Assembly (NCBI RefSeq): GCF_014280435.1
Contig: NZ_CP060388.1
Span: forward strand, 4,308,399 to 4,372,398
From: Sphingobium sp. KCTC 72723
Lineage (GTDB): Bacteria; Pseudomonadota; Alphaproteobacteria; Sphingomonadales; Sphingomonadaceae
DNA: 64,000 nucleotides
Direction: 5' to 3'
Shown here: in pieces, positions 26,970 to 36,430 of the stretch
Numbering within the stretch: the stretch's first letter is position 1
How the letters are laid out: every line of letters starts with the position of its first letter
Notes under the pieces: model-generated
Database searches by the model: none
What the model was told of the DNA's origin: nothing
The model's input: the letters and a program-made list of their open reading frames with translations, nothing else
Made by a program: the position numbers and the translations under genes

Positions 26970-28249
26970 GATAGCCACAGCGACCTCCGGCTAAGCCGGA
27001 TTGATCATGCTGCCATGGCAGGCAACGTGATGATGGGATTATCGCTTAAACCTGAGACGCTCTCAAGTGTCATGTAGCGGCAGCGTTGGACGGCCCATTC
27101 GTCGTTCTGTTCCAGAAGGATAGCGCCGACGAGACGGGTAATCGCCTCTTCGTTGGGGAAGATACCGACAACATCGGTGCGCCGCTTGATCTCGCCATTG
27201 AGCCGCTCGATCGGATTGTTGCTGTGCAACTTCGTGCGGTGTTGGGCTGGGAAGGTCATGTAGGCCAGCACATCCTCCTCGGCGCTGTCCATCAGAGTAG
27301 CGAGTTTTGGCACGGTAGGGCGCAATTGATCGGCGACGCTACGCCATTGGGCCTTTGCGGCCTCTGGAGTTTCCTGGGCGAAAGCGGTGGCGATGAATGC
27401 CGACACGACCCGGCGTCCACTCTTGCCGGCATGGGCCAGCGCATTGCGCATAAAATGAACCCGGCATCGCTGCCAGGTGGCGCTGAACACTTTGGCGACG
27501 GAGGCTTTTATGCCTTCATGGGAATCTGAGATCACCAGCTTCACGCCGCGCAGACCGCGACGAGCAAGGCTGCGTAGAAACTCGGTCCAGAAGACCTCCG
27601 CTTCGGAATGACCGATCGCCATGCCGAGCACTTCGCGCCGGCCATCGCTGTTAACGCCAACGGCAATGATGACCGCGACAGAGACGATGCGACCGGCTCG
27701 CCGCACTTTGATGTAGGTCGCGTCCATCCAGAGATAGGGCCAGTCGCCTTCGATCGGACGATCGAGAAAGGCCTTCACCCGCTCGTCGATCTCCACGCAC
27801 AGTCGGCTGACCTGGCTCTTTGAGATCCCACTCATGCCCATGGCTTTGACCAGATCGTCCACAGAGCGGGTCGAGATCCCCTGGATATAAGCTTCCTGGA
27901 TGACGGCCGTCAGTGCCTTCTCTGCCATACGGCGGGGCTCCAGAAACCCTGGAAAATATGTTCCCTTGCGCAGCTTGGGGATCCGCAGCTCGACCGTCCC
28001 TGCTCGCGTCTCCCAGTCCCGATCCCGATAGCCGTTGCGCTGCGCGAGGCGCTCAGGATCTTTCTCACCATAGGCAGCGCCGGTCGCACCGCCCACTTCC
28101 AGTTCCATCAGCCGCTGCGCGGCAAAGCCGATCATGTCGCGTAGAAAATCGCCGTCGGCTGTCTTCCCAACCAGAGCGTGCAGGTCCATCTTGTCATTGG
28201 TCATCGGAGGTCTCCGTAAGTTGAGCTTCGCAACCCAAACTTATCCGAA
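26970..28249 (-). mobile_element. IS256-family insertion sequence (boundaries tentative)
   Basis: The element carries one transposase gene on the minus strand. The nonamer GTTCGCCGG occurs at 26961-26969 and at 28250-28258, one on each side. The size between (1280 bp) and the 8-9 bp target duplication length suit IS256-family elements. I could not align convincing terminal inverted repeats, so the ends are approximate. Confidence 0.55.
27005..28204 (-). CDS. IS256-family transposase
   Basis: The 399-residue product is a full-length mutator-type DDE transposase. The expected acidic triad is visible: D in [14 protein letters not shown] in [10 protein letters not shown], and E in [13 protein letters not shown]. 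The [12 protein letters not shown] motif between the second and third residues is typical of the family. No frameshift or stop is present, so it could be active. It is read against the neighbouring IS110 transposase. Confidence 0.95.
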   Translation of the reverse strand: MTNDKMDLHALVGKTADGDFLRDMIGFAAQRLMELEVGGATGAAYGEKDPERLAQRNGYRDRDWETRAGTVELRIPKLRKGTYFPGFLEPRRMAEKALTAVIQEAYIQGISTRSVDDLVKAMGMSGISKSQVSRLCVEIDERVKAFLDRPIEGDWPYLWMDATYIKVRRAGRIVSVAVIIAVGVNSDGRREVLGMAIGHSEAEVFWTEFLRSLARRGLRGVKLVISDSHEGIKASVAKVFSATWQRCRVHFMRNALAHAGKSGRRVVSAFIATAFAQETPEAAKAQWRSVADQLRPTVPKLATLMDSAEEDVLAYMTFPAQHRTKLHSNNPIERLNGEIKRRTDVVGIFPNEEAITRLVGAILLEQNDEWAVQRCRYMTLESVSGLSDNPIITLPAMAA

Positions 28250-28396
28250 GTTCGCCGGTGACCACCCGCGAAACTGACCGGCCGCTACAGACCGTATGTT
28301 CGCTCGGCGGAGTTGGCCCACCCTCGTGGTAAGCAAGGATCGGGGGTCACGCCGGAAGGGCCGGCGCCTATCCCCATGCTTAAGCGAGGGCGGACC

Positions 28397-29515
28397 ATGG
28401 AAGATTATAGCGAACTCTTCATCGGACTCGATACATCGAAACTGAAGATCTCGGTTGCGGTGGCGGAAAGCGTACGGAATGGCGAGGTCCGATTTTACGG
28501 CGACATCTCATCTGAACCATCTTGTGTGGCGTCGATGGTAGCAAAGTTGGCAAAGCACGGTGCCAAGCTGCATTTCTGCTATGAGGCTGGCCCGACCGGA
28601 TACGACCTCCATCGCCAGCTCATTGAGCTGGGGCACGACTGTCAAGTGGTAGCCCCCTCGCTCGTGCCCAAGTGCCCAGGCGACCGTGTGAAGACCAATC
28701 GGCGCGATGCCATAAGCCTGGCCCGCCTTCATCGCGCGGGGGAGCTGACTGCGGTTTGGGTTCCCGATGAAGCACATGAAGCGGTTCGCGACCTGGTGCG
28801 TGCACGCGAAAGTGCCAATGACGCGCTGAAGAAGACCCGCCAGCACCTGCAGGCATTTCTGTTACGCCATGGCCGGATTTACACCGGCCGTACACCGTGG
28901 ACGCGGGCACATAGTCGGTGGCTGGCAGCGCAGAGCTTTACCCATCCGGCTCTTCACATCGTCTTGGCCGAATACATTCAGGCCATAGAAGATGCCGGCG
29001 TCCGGTTGGAACGGCTGACTAAGCAGGTTGCTGAGACAGCCGCCACCTGGTCCATGGCGCCGGTGGTCGACGCCTATCAGGCCATGCGCGGCATCGCCTT
29101 CATTTCGGCCGTCACCTTTGTAGTGGAAATCGGCGATGTGCGACGCTTTGAGACAGCGCCGCAGCTCATGGCATATCTGGGCCTTGTGCCGACCGAAAGC
29201 TCGACGGGCGAACGGGTGAAGCGCGGTGGCATCACCAAAGCCGGCAATAGCCGCGCGCGCCGCGTGCTGATTGAGGGCGCATGGACCTATCGCTTCCCCG
29301 CGCGGGTAAGCCCGGCCATCCAAGCGCGCCTGGATGGCCTGCCAAGATCAGCACGCGAAATCGCATGGAAGGCGCAGATCAGACTGTGCGCCCGCTATCG
29401 TAAGTTGATTATGGCCGGCAAACTCAAGACCGTCGCTGTCACCGCTATCGCACGCGAAATGGCCGCATTCCTATGGGCGATCGGGAAAGAGGTCGCGCCG
29501 ACCACGCAAGTTTGA
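28397..29515 (+). CDS. IS110-family transposase
   Basis: The 372-residue product has the DEDD-type N-terminal domain (GLDTSKLKISVAV; E in CYEAGPTGYDLHRQL; D in KTNRRDAISLARLHRAGELT) and the C-terminal Transposase_20 region (MRGIAFISAVTFVVEIGD ... GGITKAGNSRARRVLIEGAW). ATG 28397 follows a GAGGG site and removes a non-conserved 28-residue extension. IS110 elements lack ordinary terminal repeats; the element probably spans about 28259-29520, but its ends are not resolved. The non-coding stretch just upstream (28259-28396) is the likely guide-RNA side of the element. Confidence 0.94.
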   Translation: MEDYSELFIGLDTSKLKISVAVAESVRNGEVRFYGDISSEPSCVASMVAKLAKHGAKLHFCYEAGPTGYDLHRQLIELGHDCQVVAPSLVPKCPGDRVKTNRRDAISLARLHRAGELTAVWVPDEAHEAVRDLVRARESANDALKKTRQHLQAFLLRHGRIYTGRTPWTRAHSRWLAAQSFTHPALHIVLAEYIQAIEDAGVRLERLTKQVAETAATWSMAPVVDAYQAMRGIAFISAVTFVVEIGDVRRFETAPQLMAYLGLVPTESSTGERVKRGGITKAGNSRARRVLIEGAWTYRFPARVSPAIQARLDGLPRSAREIAWKAQIRLCARYRKLIMAGKLKTVAVTAIAREMAAFLWAIGKEVAPTTQV

Positions 29516-29760
29516 AGAGCTGTCAGCCATACATCGAAAGAAAGGTGCGCGGCGACAACTACGATGGCCGGTTGAGCGGCGACTATGATGGCCGGTAGGA
29601 TCGGTTGTCTGGTCTGATCGTAGGGAGGGGCGCAGCCCCGACCGGAGAGCGGACCAGACAACCGGTGGCGATCTTTTTCCCCTTCTTTCGGGGGGCAGAT
29701 CGGGGCTGTGGCGGGCGGTGGTATCGGAACACTCATCGAACAACGAGCGATGGGTTTGCG

Positions 29761-31266
29761 ATGCCGGGCCACCACATTTCCGATCAGCAGGTATTTCTCT
29801 TCATGACCCATCGTCGCCAACACACCCAGGCCGTCGCGGCTGCCAAGGCCGGTATCAGCGAACGCAGCGCACGCCGGATCGAGAACGATCCGCAGCTTCC
29901 GTCCCAGAAGAAGAAGGAGCGCCACTGGCGCACCCGCGCCGATCCGCTCGAGCCATTCTGGCCACGTATAGAGGAGTTGCTCCAGATCGACGGTATCATT
30001 GCCGTCACGGTCTTCGAGACGCTCCAGGACGAGTTCGGCGAGGATGCTGTTCCCGATGCGATACGACGAACACTGGAACGCCGGATCGCCCGCTGGCGGG
30101 CACTGCACGGCGGCGAGAAGGAGATCTTCTTCCCGCAGCATCATGAGCCCGGTCGGCAGGGCCTGTCGGATTTCACGGTATGCGACAGTCTCAAGGTCAC
30201 TGTTGCCGGCGAGACCCTGGCCTATCGCCTCTACCACTTCCGCTTGGCGGCGAGTGGCTGGGAGCATGCGGCTGTCGTGCTGGGCGGGGAGAGCTTTGCC
30301 GCCCTTTCGGAGCACCTGCAGGATGCGTTGTGGAAGCTGGGCGGTGCGCCGGCCGAACACCGCAGCGATTCCCTGTCAGCCGCCTACAAAAACCTCGACG
30401 CCGATGCGCAGCGGGATTTCACCCGAAGCTATGACGAGCTGTGTCGTCATTACCGCATGCTTGCTACCCGCAACAACCGCGGCGAGGCGCACGAGAACGG
30501 ATCGATCGAAGGTCCCCATGCCCATCTCAAGCGACGGCTCGATCAGGCCTTACGCCGGCGGGGCAGCCGCGATTTCGTCAGCATCGAGGCCTGGCGCGAG
30601 TTCGTTGAGGCGCAGGTCGCCAGACAGAACCGGCGGCATGCTGCGCGCATCGATGCAGAACGCAGGGTACTCAAGGCGCTGCCCGCAAGGCGAACCACCG
30701 ATTTCGCCATGGTCACCGTCGATGTCACCCGCAACGGCACCGTCGCCATCGATCGGGTTACCTATTCGGTGCCTTCCCGCCTCGTCGGACGGCGCCTCAA
30801 CGCGCATCTCTTTGACGATCGCATCGAGCTCTTCCTCGGCCCGGACAGGGTAATGTCCACGCCGCGTGTGCGGATCAGTCATCCCCACCGGGGGCATAGC
30901 ATCGATTTCCGGCACATGATCGGTAACCTGCGCCGCAAGCCCGGTGCACTGCGCAACCTCGTCTACCGCGAAGCCCTCTTCCCCGATCACGCCTACCGGC
31001 GGGCCTGGCAAGCCTTCGATGCCCAACTCGATGGACGGCAGGCCTGCCGCGATGCCGTCGCGCTGCTCGATATCGCCGCCAGGGGCGACTGTGTCGACGT
31101 GCTGGCCCGGCGGATCGATGAGGCTCTCGACAGCGGGCGCTTGCCCGATGTCGATGCGCTCAGGGACGAGTTCCTGCCAACCGCAAGATCGCAGCGCGAT
31201 GTCGCTATCCCGCCACCCGATCTGCACAGCTACAACAGCCTGATCGCCAGCGGGGAGGTGCACTGA
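29761..31266 (+). CDS. istA: IS21-family transposase IstA
   Basis: IstA is the DDE integrase-type transposase of IS21 elements. The product (501 residues from ATG 29761) has an N-terminal helix-turn-helix-like part (AVAAAKAGISERSARRIE). An rve core follows, with D in TVCDSLKV, D in EHRSDSLSAAYKN and E in ENGSIEGPHAHLKRRLDQAL. A beta-barrel-like C-terminal part (VTYSVPSRLVGRRL) ends it. An open extension to 29605 lacks conservation and runs through the left-end repeats. The stop overlaps istB by one base (TGATG). Confidence 0.93.
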   Translation: MPGHHISDQQVFLFMTHRRQHTQAVAAAKAGISERSARRIENDPQLPSQKKKERHWRTRADPLEPFWPRIEELLQIDGIIAVTVFETLQDEFGEDAVPDAIRRTLERRIARWRALHGGEKEIFFPQHHEPGRQGLSDFTVCDSLKVTVAGETLAYRLYHFRLAASGWEHAAVVLGGESFAALSEHLQDALWKLGGAPAEHRSDSLSAAYKNLDADAQRDFTRSYDELCRHYRMLATRNNRGEAHENGSIEGPHAHLKRRLDQALRRRGSRDFVSIEAWREFVEAQVARQNRRHAARIDAERRVLKALPARRTTDFAMVTVDVTRNGTVAIDRVTYSVPSRLVGRRLNAHLFDDRIELFLGPDRVMSTPRVRISHPHRGHSIDFRHMIGNLRRKPGALRNLVYREALFPDHAYRRAWQAFDAQLDGRQACRDAVALLDIAARGDCVDVLARRIDEALDSGRLPDVDALRDEFLPTARSQRDVAIPPPDLHSYNSLIASGEVH

Positions 31267-32075
31267 TGACCCGCACCAAGGATCAGGCCGCCGCCGTACT
31301 GCCTACCCTGCTGAAGGCCTTGCGCCTGCCGAGCATCAACCGCAACTGGAAGCGCCTCACCGACACCGCCGATCGCGATGGCTGGCCGGCCGCCAACCTG
31401 CTGGCCTCGCTTCTCGAGATCGAGATGGCTGATCGCTCCTCCCGGCGCATCCAGCGCCATCGCGACCAGTCCGGCTTGCCCGCAGGCAAGACCTTCGCCA
31501 CCTTCGATTTCGACGCCGCCCCCGGCATCCGCAAACCGCACCTCTTGTCCCTCGCCGCCGGTGACGACTGGATCGAGAACGGCGGCAACCTGCTGCTGTT
31601 CGGCCAGAGCGGGACCGGCAAGACGCACGCAGTTGCCGCCATTGGCCATGCCCTCATCGACACGGGGCGGCGCGTCCTGTTCTGCTCCACCACCGACATG
31701 GTCCAGAAGCTCCAGTCCGCGCGCCGCGACCTCAGCCTGCCCGCCATGCTCGACAAGCTCGACAAGTTCGATCTCATCGTGCTCGACGATCTGTCCTACG
31801 TCCGCAAGGACCAGGTCGAGACCAGCGCCTTGTTCGAGCTCATCGCCCACCGCTACGAACGCCACTCGCTCGCCATTACCGCCAACCAGCCATTTTCGGC
31901 ATGGGACAACGTCTTCCCTGATCCCGCCATGACTGTCGCCGCGATCGACCGCCTCGTGCACCACTCGACCATCATCGAGATGAACGGCGAAAGCTACCGC
32001 AAGCGTTCCGCCGTCGCCCGCATCAACGCCGGCGATTACGACCCGCCCAATGGCGCCCCGGACCGGCCATCATAA
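31266..32075 (+). CDS. istB: IS21-family helper ATPase IstB
   Basis: IstB is a DnaC-like AAA+ ATPase that remodels target DNA for IstA. The 269-residue product has Walker A LFGQSGTGKTH near residue 119 and Walker B LIVLDDLSYV near residue 176. The SALFELIAHRYERHS and ITANQPFSAWDNVF stretches are characteristic of IstB. It is intact and translationally coupled to istA by TGATG. Confidence 0.96.
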   Translation: MTRTKDQAAAVLPTLLKALRLPSINRNWKRLTDTADRDGWPAANLLASLLEIEMADRSSRRIQRHRDQSGLPAGKTFATFDFDAAPGIRKPHLLSLAAGDDWIENGGNLLLFGQSGTGKTHAVAAIGHALIDTGRRVLFCSTTDMVQKLQSARRDLSLPAMLDKLDKFDLIVLDDLSYVRKDQVETSALFELIAHRYERHSLAITANQPFSAWDNVFPDPAMTVAAIDRLVHHSTIIEMNGESYRKRSAVARINAGDYDPPNGAPDRPS

Positions 32076-32334
32076 TTGTCGCTGGCTTCGCGCTCGGGAG
32101 CACCCTTGCTGAGGCAACGGGTAATTGTCGCCAGCGGCAATTACATGCCAACCATCCCATGCGCTTCAAACCCTCGCTTCCGGCCAGCGCCAGCGACAAT
32201 TACCCAGCGTCGTAATTGTCGCTCGACGGTTGCTCCTCGCAACAGCAAATGGTAGCCAGAATTCACCAACCGGCGCGGCCACCTATCGGCCATCAAAATT
32301 GACGCCGACCGGACTCCGTAATCGTCGCGCTACA
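32073..32334. repeat. Right-end array of AATTGTCGC repeats of the IS21 element
   Basis: Copies of TAATTGTCGC or its complement GCGACAATTA occur near 32074, 32121, 32190 and 32211, and weaker ones near 32137 (GGCAATTAC), 32294 (AAATTGACGCC) and 32320 (GTAATCGTCGCGC). Orientation alternates. These look like IstA binding sites, more numerous than the two or three usual at one IS21 end. No gene is seen here. Confidence 0.6.
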
Positions 32335-32600
32335 GAAAGGAGCAAATACGATCAGCACCACCATCTGCTCGATGTGTACAGTCGGATGCAGGGCCCCGGT
32401 GAGGAATCCTCGTAAGCGCTATGGGCAAATTATATATTCACGCCCGACTACAGACCGAGGCAGCCTCAGACGAACCTACGGAAATGCGGTACCAACCCGC
32501 GGATAAGAGTATGCCAACCGTCGTCTAACGCCCTGCATCCTACTGTGCACATCAGCTTCAAACCTCAGCGCTTCGTCTCAATCGACGGAAAGGATACATC
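32335..32600. other. Non-coding stretch right of the IS21 element
   Basis: I see no supported gene, RNA or repeat here. An open frame continues from the IS end to 32415 but lacks a ribosome-binding site and any recognisable sequence. Base composition is less GC-rich than the flanking core genes. Confidence 0.5.
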
Positions 32601-32756
32601 ATGCCGAAGGCTCTTGATCAGGAACATAAGAGCGCTTTATCGATGAGCGCGCGTCCGGTCAGCTTCGCTACCCTCAAAACCTACACCACGCGCCGGGACA
32701 CGACCAAGGAAAAGTTTACGATGGTCCGCAACGTAGCTTTCAGGTCTTGGCCTTAA
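32601..32756 (+). CDS. Possible 51-residue small protein
   Basis: An ATG behind GGAAAGGAT opens a frame for a 51-residue basic peptide starting MPKALDQEHKSALSMSARPV and ending in a TAA stop. It contains TYTTRRDTTKEKF, and there is no signal peptide or membrane helix. It lies 45 bases before the beta-helix gene in the same direction, so it could be a leader or a partner of it. It is only a candidate; I recognise no family. Confidence 0.35.
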   Translation: MPKALDQEHKSALSMSARPVSFATLKTYTTRRDTTKEKFTMVRNVAFRSWP

Positions 32757-32801
32757 CACCCGACAGGACGGCAGGGGCAGCCGCTCGGGGAGTTCTATCT
32801 G

Positions 32802-34331
32802 ATGACAACCTATTATGTCGATTCTGTGGGCGGTTCTGACGCAAATCTGGGGCAGTCGGCCGAACAGGCGTATAAGACGATCGCTGCACTATCGCAGATT
32901 TCGCTGAAGCCCGGCGATACTGTCCTGCTCGCGCGCGACAGCGTCTTTGCAGAAACGCTGACGTTGACCAAGTCCGGCAAGGAAGGCGCGCCGATCACCA
33001 TTGGAGCCTATGGCACGGGTGAGGCGCCGACTTTCAGCGGCAACATCGGGATCCTCGGCACCAAGACCGCCTATATCGTGGTCAAGGACATTGCCTTCAA
33101 CGAAACCACCGGCGCTGCCATATATGGCAACAATGTCAAAAACTGGACGATCGACAATGTCTCGTTCACGGACACCGGCACGCTGACGGGCATCGGCGGC
33201 GTCTTTTTCAAGACCGGCTCGAACGTCTCGCTTACCAACAGCAGCTTCGATGGCGTCGCAGGCGACGGACTGTTCGTGATGAATATCGACGGGCTGAACG
33301 TCAGCAATAACAGTTTCACCGGCCTTCACGGTGCCGCGGCCGACGGGATCCAGTTTACCGATTCCAAGAATGTCACCGTTGTCGGCAATCATATCGATCA
33401 GTCGACCAGCCCTGACACCACCAAGGGCGGGATTGTTGGGAACAACGTCCAGAATGTCGTCATGTCCGACAACGACATCCTCGGCGGCAGCTTTGGCATG
33501 AGCATCAACGGCCAGCATATCACGCTGGATGGCAACAACTTCACCGGCCAGGACAAATATACTTGGTCCGCCTCCATCCTGATCGGCGGCAATTGGGATC
33601 TGGTCGATTATACGATCACCAATAATACGTTCACCGACAGCCGGTTCGGCATATCGCTGACCGGATTACGTGATGACGATGTGGTTCGTACCGACATCAA
33701 CATCACCAACAATGTGTTCGACAATATGGAGCGCAGCGCGCTCAAAATCGACAAGCCCAGCACCGGCACCTTCGCGGACAATATCCTGATCGAAAGCGAA
33801 GCCGTCATCGTCAAGGGGGAGGGTTTCGACGCACCCTATGCCGTTGGCACGAATCTGGCGCTCACCGCAGAACAGGCGATCGAATATTTCGCGCCAAAGG
33901 TCGTCGAACCCGTGGTGGAGGCACCCATCAAGGTTGTGGCGCCGGTCAAACATGCCGATAATATCGCGCCGATAGCGGTCAATGACATGGTGCGCCTGGA
34001 CCTGAAAAACGACTCCATCAGCGGCAACCTGCTCACCAACGACATCGACGCGAATGGCGATACGCTGATGCTGCGGACGGTCGGCAGCCAGAAATTCTCG
34101 AACGGCCATCTGGATCTTGCCGGCCTATACGGCACACTGACCGTGCAGGAAAATGGCGATTATACTTACCATCTGTATGACGATGCCTTCGGCATCAAGA
34201 CAAGCGCCACCAAGATAACGGAAAAATTCCAGTACAAGATGTCGGATGGCGTTGCCGTCGACACAGCAGCACTGGTGATCGACGTGACCGACTTCATGAA
34301 GGCCCATGTCGCCGCCGACCTTTTGGTTTGA
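32802..34331 (+). CDS. Right-handed beta-helix protein with VCBS/Ig-like C-terminus, probable type I secretion cargo
   Basis: The 509-residue product starts MTTYYVDSVGGSDANLGQSA, typical of parallel beta-helix proteins. Over residues 70-335 it shows repeated short N/D-rich turns (VSLTNSSFDG, LNVSNNSFTG, VTVVGNHID, ITNNTFTDS, ITNNVFDN). After a Pro/Val linker, residues ~386-500 form a VCBS/cadherin-type domain (IAVNDMVRL ... GNLLTNDIDANGDTL ... GTLTVQENGDYTYHL). There is no N-terminal signal peptide, which fits type I secretion, although RTX nonapeptides are absent. No catalytic residues can be assigned; lyase, epimerase and adhesin roles are all open. A terminator follows directly. Confidence 0.8.
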   Translation: MTTYYVDSVGGSDANLGQSAEQAYKTIAALSQISLKPGDTVLLARDSVFAETLTLTKSGKEGAPITIGAYGTGEAPTFSGNIGILGTKTAYIVVKDIAFNETTGAAIYGNNVKNWTIDNVSFTDTGTLTGIGGVFFKTGSNVSLTNSSFDGVAGDGLFVMNIDGLNVSNNSFTGLHGAAADGIQFTDSKNVTVVGNHIDQSTSPDTTKGGIVGNNVQNVVMSDNDILGGSFGMSINGQHITLDGNNFTGQDKYTWSASILIGGNWDLVDYTITNNTFTDSRFGISLTGLRDDDVVRTDINITNNVFDNMERSALKIDKPSTGTFADNILIESEAVIVKGEGFDAPYAVGTNLALTAEQAIEYFAPKVVEPVVEAPIKVVAPVKHADNIAPIAVNDMVRLDLKNDSISGNLLTNDIDANGDTLMLRTVGSQKFSNGHLDLAGLYGTLTVQENGDYTYHLYDDAFGIKTSATKITEKFQYKMSDGVAVDTAALVIDVTDFMKAHVAADLLV

Positions 34332-34365
34332 ATGGCCTATCCTCCGCCAATGTCAGCGCATTTCG

Positions 34366-34407
34366 AAAGGCTCCCTTCAATGTCGAAAGTCACTGGAGGG
34401 AGCCTTT
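34366..34407 (+). terminator. Terminator after the beta-helix gene
   Basis: AAAGGCTCCCT (34366-34376) pairs perfectly with AGGGAGCCTTT (34397-34407), giving an 11-bp stem with a T-rich exit (CTTTCTATT). It lies 35 bases after the stop. Confidence 0.75.
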
Positions 34408-34433
34408 CTATTCCCTCAACACCGCATGACGCT

Positions 34434-34685
34434 ATGCAAACGGCTTATCGCGCCCTAAAAACCATTCATCGCAAGCAGGACATTGCAATGACATATGGGG
34501 AGGGCGAGGAAAAGTCGGGACACCCGACTGCATTTGCCGATTCAATGCAGTTTGATGGCGTCGCGAAACAGTCGATCTGGTTCCGCCTGATGGCTAAAAT
34601 CGGTCTGACGCCTGAAAATCTTTGCACCAAAGGCGACGGCAAAAGCCTGTGCCGGGACTGTGAAGATAGCTGGTCCATCCGTTGA
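34434..34685 (+). CDS. Possible small protein of unknown function
   Basis: An open frame encodes 83 residues from ATG 34434, or 65 from ATG 34489. It ends LCTKGDGKSLCRDCEDSWSIR, with three cysteines that could bind metal. The middle (FADSMQFDGVAKQSIWFRLMAKIGL) looks like an ordinary folded helix. It has no good Shine-Dalgarno and directly follows a terminator. I do not recognise it; it may be a remnant within the island. Confidence 0.35.
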   Translation: MQTAYRALKTIHRKQDIAMTYGEGEEKSGHPTAFADSMQFDGVAKQSIWFRLMAKIGLTPENLCTKGDGKSLCRDCEDSWSIR

Positions 34686-34851
34686 GCCGGAATTTCGCCC
34701 CGACAGCGTGATCTGCTGTAAACTGCGTCAACCCGGCTGCCGATCGCATGGCCCGTCACAAGGGCGCACTGGCACCCCCGGTCGGCCAGATCGAAGCCGT
34801 CCCGTGGAACCACGCGGGAAGCGACACAACCATTCCATAGTGCGAATATAG

Positions 34852-34889
34852 AAAAACCCGGCTAAGTCTTTCGACTTGCCGGGCTTTTC
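34852..34889 (-). terminator. Terminator of tRNA-Val
   Basis: On the minus strand, CCCGGCAAGTC, a GAAA loop and GACTTAGCCGGG form a long stem followed by TTTTTC. It lies directly downstream of the tRNA 3' end. Confidence 0.85.
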
Positions 34890-34891
34890 CA

Positions 34892-34966
34892 TGGTGGGCG
34901 TAGCAAGGATTGAACTTGCGACCCCTGCGATGTCAACACAGTGCTCTACCACTGAGCTATACGCCC
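34892..34966 (-). tRNA. tRNA-Val (anticodon GAC)
   Basis: The minus strand folds as a 75-base cloverleaf including an encoded CCA. The acceptor GGGCGTA pairs with TACGCCC, the D-stem is GCTC/GAGC, and the anticodon stem is CTGTG/CGCAG around TTGACAT, giving anticodon GAC. The T-stem GCAAG/CTTGC closes around TTCAATC. The gene bounds the right side of the accessory island and is intact. Confidence 0.96.
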
Positions 34967-35093
34967 ACGGGAGATGGGCCTTTAGCCGGGCGAATCCGGA
35001 CGCGCAAGCGGGAAAATGCGGCCCCTGCACATTCTTCTGGACAGGACAGGGGCGGCCCATATGCTGCCATGCAAACAGGGGACGCCAACACTT

Positions 35094-36425
35094 ATGCTGC
35101 CATCGCCATCCGCGCCGATCCAGACGGCGCCGCGCCTGCCCTGGTATCGCCAACTCTATGTCCAGGTGCTGGCCGCGATCGCGCTGGGCGTGGCGATCGG
35201 CCATTTCTTCCCCGATGCAGGGGTCCAGTTGAAGCCGCTCGGAGAGGCCTTCATCAAGCTGGTGAAGATGATCATCGCCCCGGTCATTTTCCTGACGATC
35301 GTCACTGGCATTGCGGGGATGAAGGAACTGGGCGCGATCGGCCGGGTCGCGGCCAAGGCCTTCGCCTATTTCCTGACCTTTTCCACGCTGGCGCTGATCG
35401 TCGGGCTGATCGTCGCCAATGTGGTGCAGCCGGGCGCGGGGCTGAACATCGACCCGGCAACGCTGGATGCCGGGAAGGTGGCCAATTACGCCCATCAGGC
35501 GCATGACCGCACGCTGACCGGCTTTTTGATGAGCATCATCCCCGCGACCATGGTGTCGGCGGTGGCGGACGGCAATATCCTTCAGGTGCTGTTCGTCGCC
35601 ATCCTGTTCGGCATCGCGCTGACCATGATCGGGGATAAGGCGCAGCCGTTGATGACCGTGCTGGAATCGGCCAGCCATGCGATCTTCAAGCTGGTGGCGA
35701 TATTGATGAAGGCCGCGCCGATCGGCGCGTTCGGGGCGATGGCCTTTACCATCGGCGAATATGGCGTCGGCACGCTCGCCAATCTGGCCGGGTTGGTCGC
35801 GACTTTCTACCTGACGTCCTTGCTGTTCGTGCTGGTGGTGCTGGGAACGGTGGCCCGGTTCGCCGGATTCAACATTCTGCACCTGATCCGCTACCTCAAG
35901 GCCGAATTGCTGCTGGTGCTGGGGACATCCTCCTCCGAAGCGGCGCTGCCCAGCCTGATCGAAAAGATGGAGCGGGCCGGGTGCCGCAAGTCGGTGGTCG
36001 GGCTGGTCGTGCCGACCGGCTACAGCTTCAATCTGGACGGCACCAATATCTATATGACGCTGGCGGCGCTGTTCATTGCGCAGGCATGCAATGTCGATCT
36101 TACCCTTCAGGAACAGATCCTGCTGCTGCTGGTCGCGATGATTTCGTCAAAGGGAGCCGCAGGCGTTACCGGCGCGGGCTTCATCACCCTGGCGGCAACT
36201 CTGTCGATCGTGCCGTCGGTGCCGGTTGCCGGCATGGCGCTGATATTGGGGGTCGATCGTTTCATGAGCGAAGCGCGGGCGCTCACCAACTTCGTGGGTA
36301 ATGCGGTCGCGACGATCGTCGTTTCGGCATGGGAAAATGGGCTGGACCGCGAACGACTCGACGCAGCGATGGCGGGCATCCCGCTCGATCCGACGCCCGA
36401 TATGGAAGAAGTCGTGCCGGACTGA
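35094..36425 (+). CDS. dctA: DctA-type dicarboxylate/cation symporter
   Basis: This DAACS-family carrier imports C4-dicarboxylates (or acidic amino acids) with sodium or protons across the inner membrane. The 443-residue product has about eight membrane segments with the two re-entrant loops. It shows [21 protein letters not shown] (the serine-rich hairpin HP1), then [26 protein letters not shown] and [21 protein letters not shown]. These match DctA better than GltP. ATG 35094 follows AGGGGAC. Confidence 0.9.
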   Translation: MLPSPSAPIQTAPRLPWYRQLYVQVLAAIALGVAIGHFFPDAGVQLKPLGEAFIKLVKMIIAPVIFLTIVTGIAGMKELGAIGRVAAKAFAYFLTFSTLALIVGLIVANVVQPGAGLNIDPATLDAGKVANYAHQAHDRTLTGFLMSIIPATMVSAVADGNILQVLFVAILFGIALTMIGDKAQPLMTVLESASHAIFKLVAILMKAAPIGAFGAMAFTIGEYGVGTLANLAGLVATFYLTSLLFVLVVLGTVARFAGFNILHLIRYLKAELLLVLGTSSSEAALPSLIEKMERAGCRKSVVGLVVPTGYSFNLDGTNIYMTLAALFIAQACNVDLTLQEQILLLLVAMISSKGAAGVTGAGFITLAATLSIVPSVPVAGMALILGVDRFMSEARALTNFVGNAVATIVVSAWENGLDRERLDAAMAGIPLDPTPDMEEVVPD

Positions 36426-36430
36426 GCCTG

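Larger units (their letters stand above)
29521..32334 (+). mobile_element. IS21-family insertion sequence with repeated ends
   Basis: The element carries istA and istB. Its proposed ends are TGTCAGCC at 29521 and, inverted, GCGCTACA ending at 32334, both obeying the TGT...ACA rule of the family. Left-end repeats are GCGGCGACAACTACGATGG and GCGGCGACTATGATGGCC near 29550-29600. The right end has several related units. I see no clear target-site duplication, so the exact borders are tentative. Confidence 0.65.

Noticed and set aside
32125..32415. 96-residue frame over the IS21 right end
   Set aside because: It translates the AATTGTCGC repeat array and has no ribosome-binding site.
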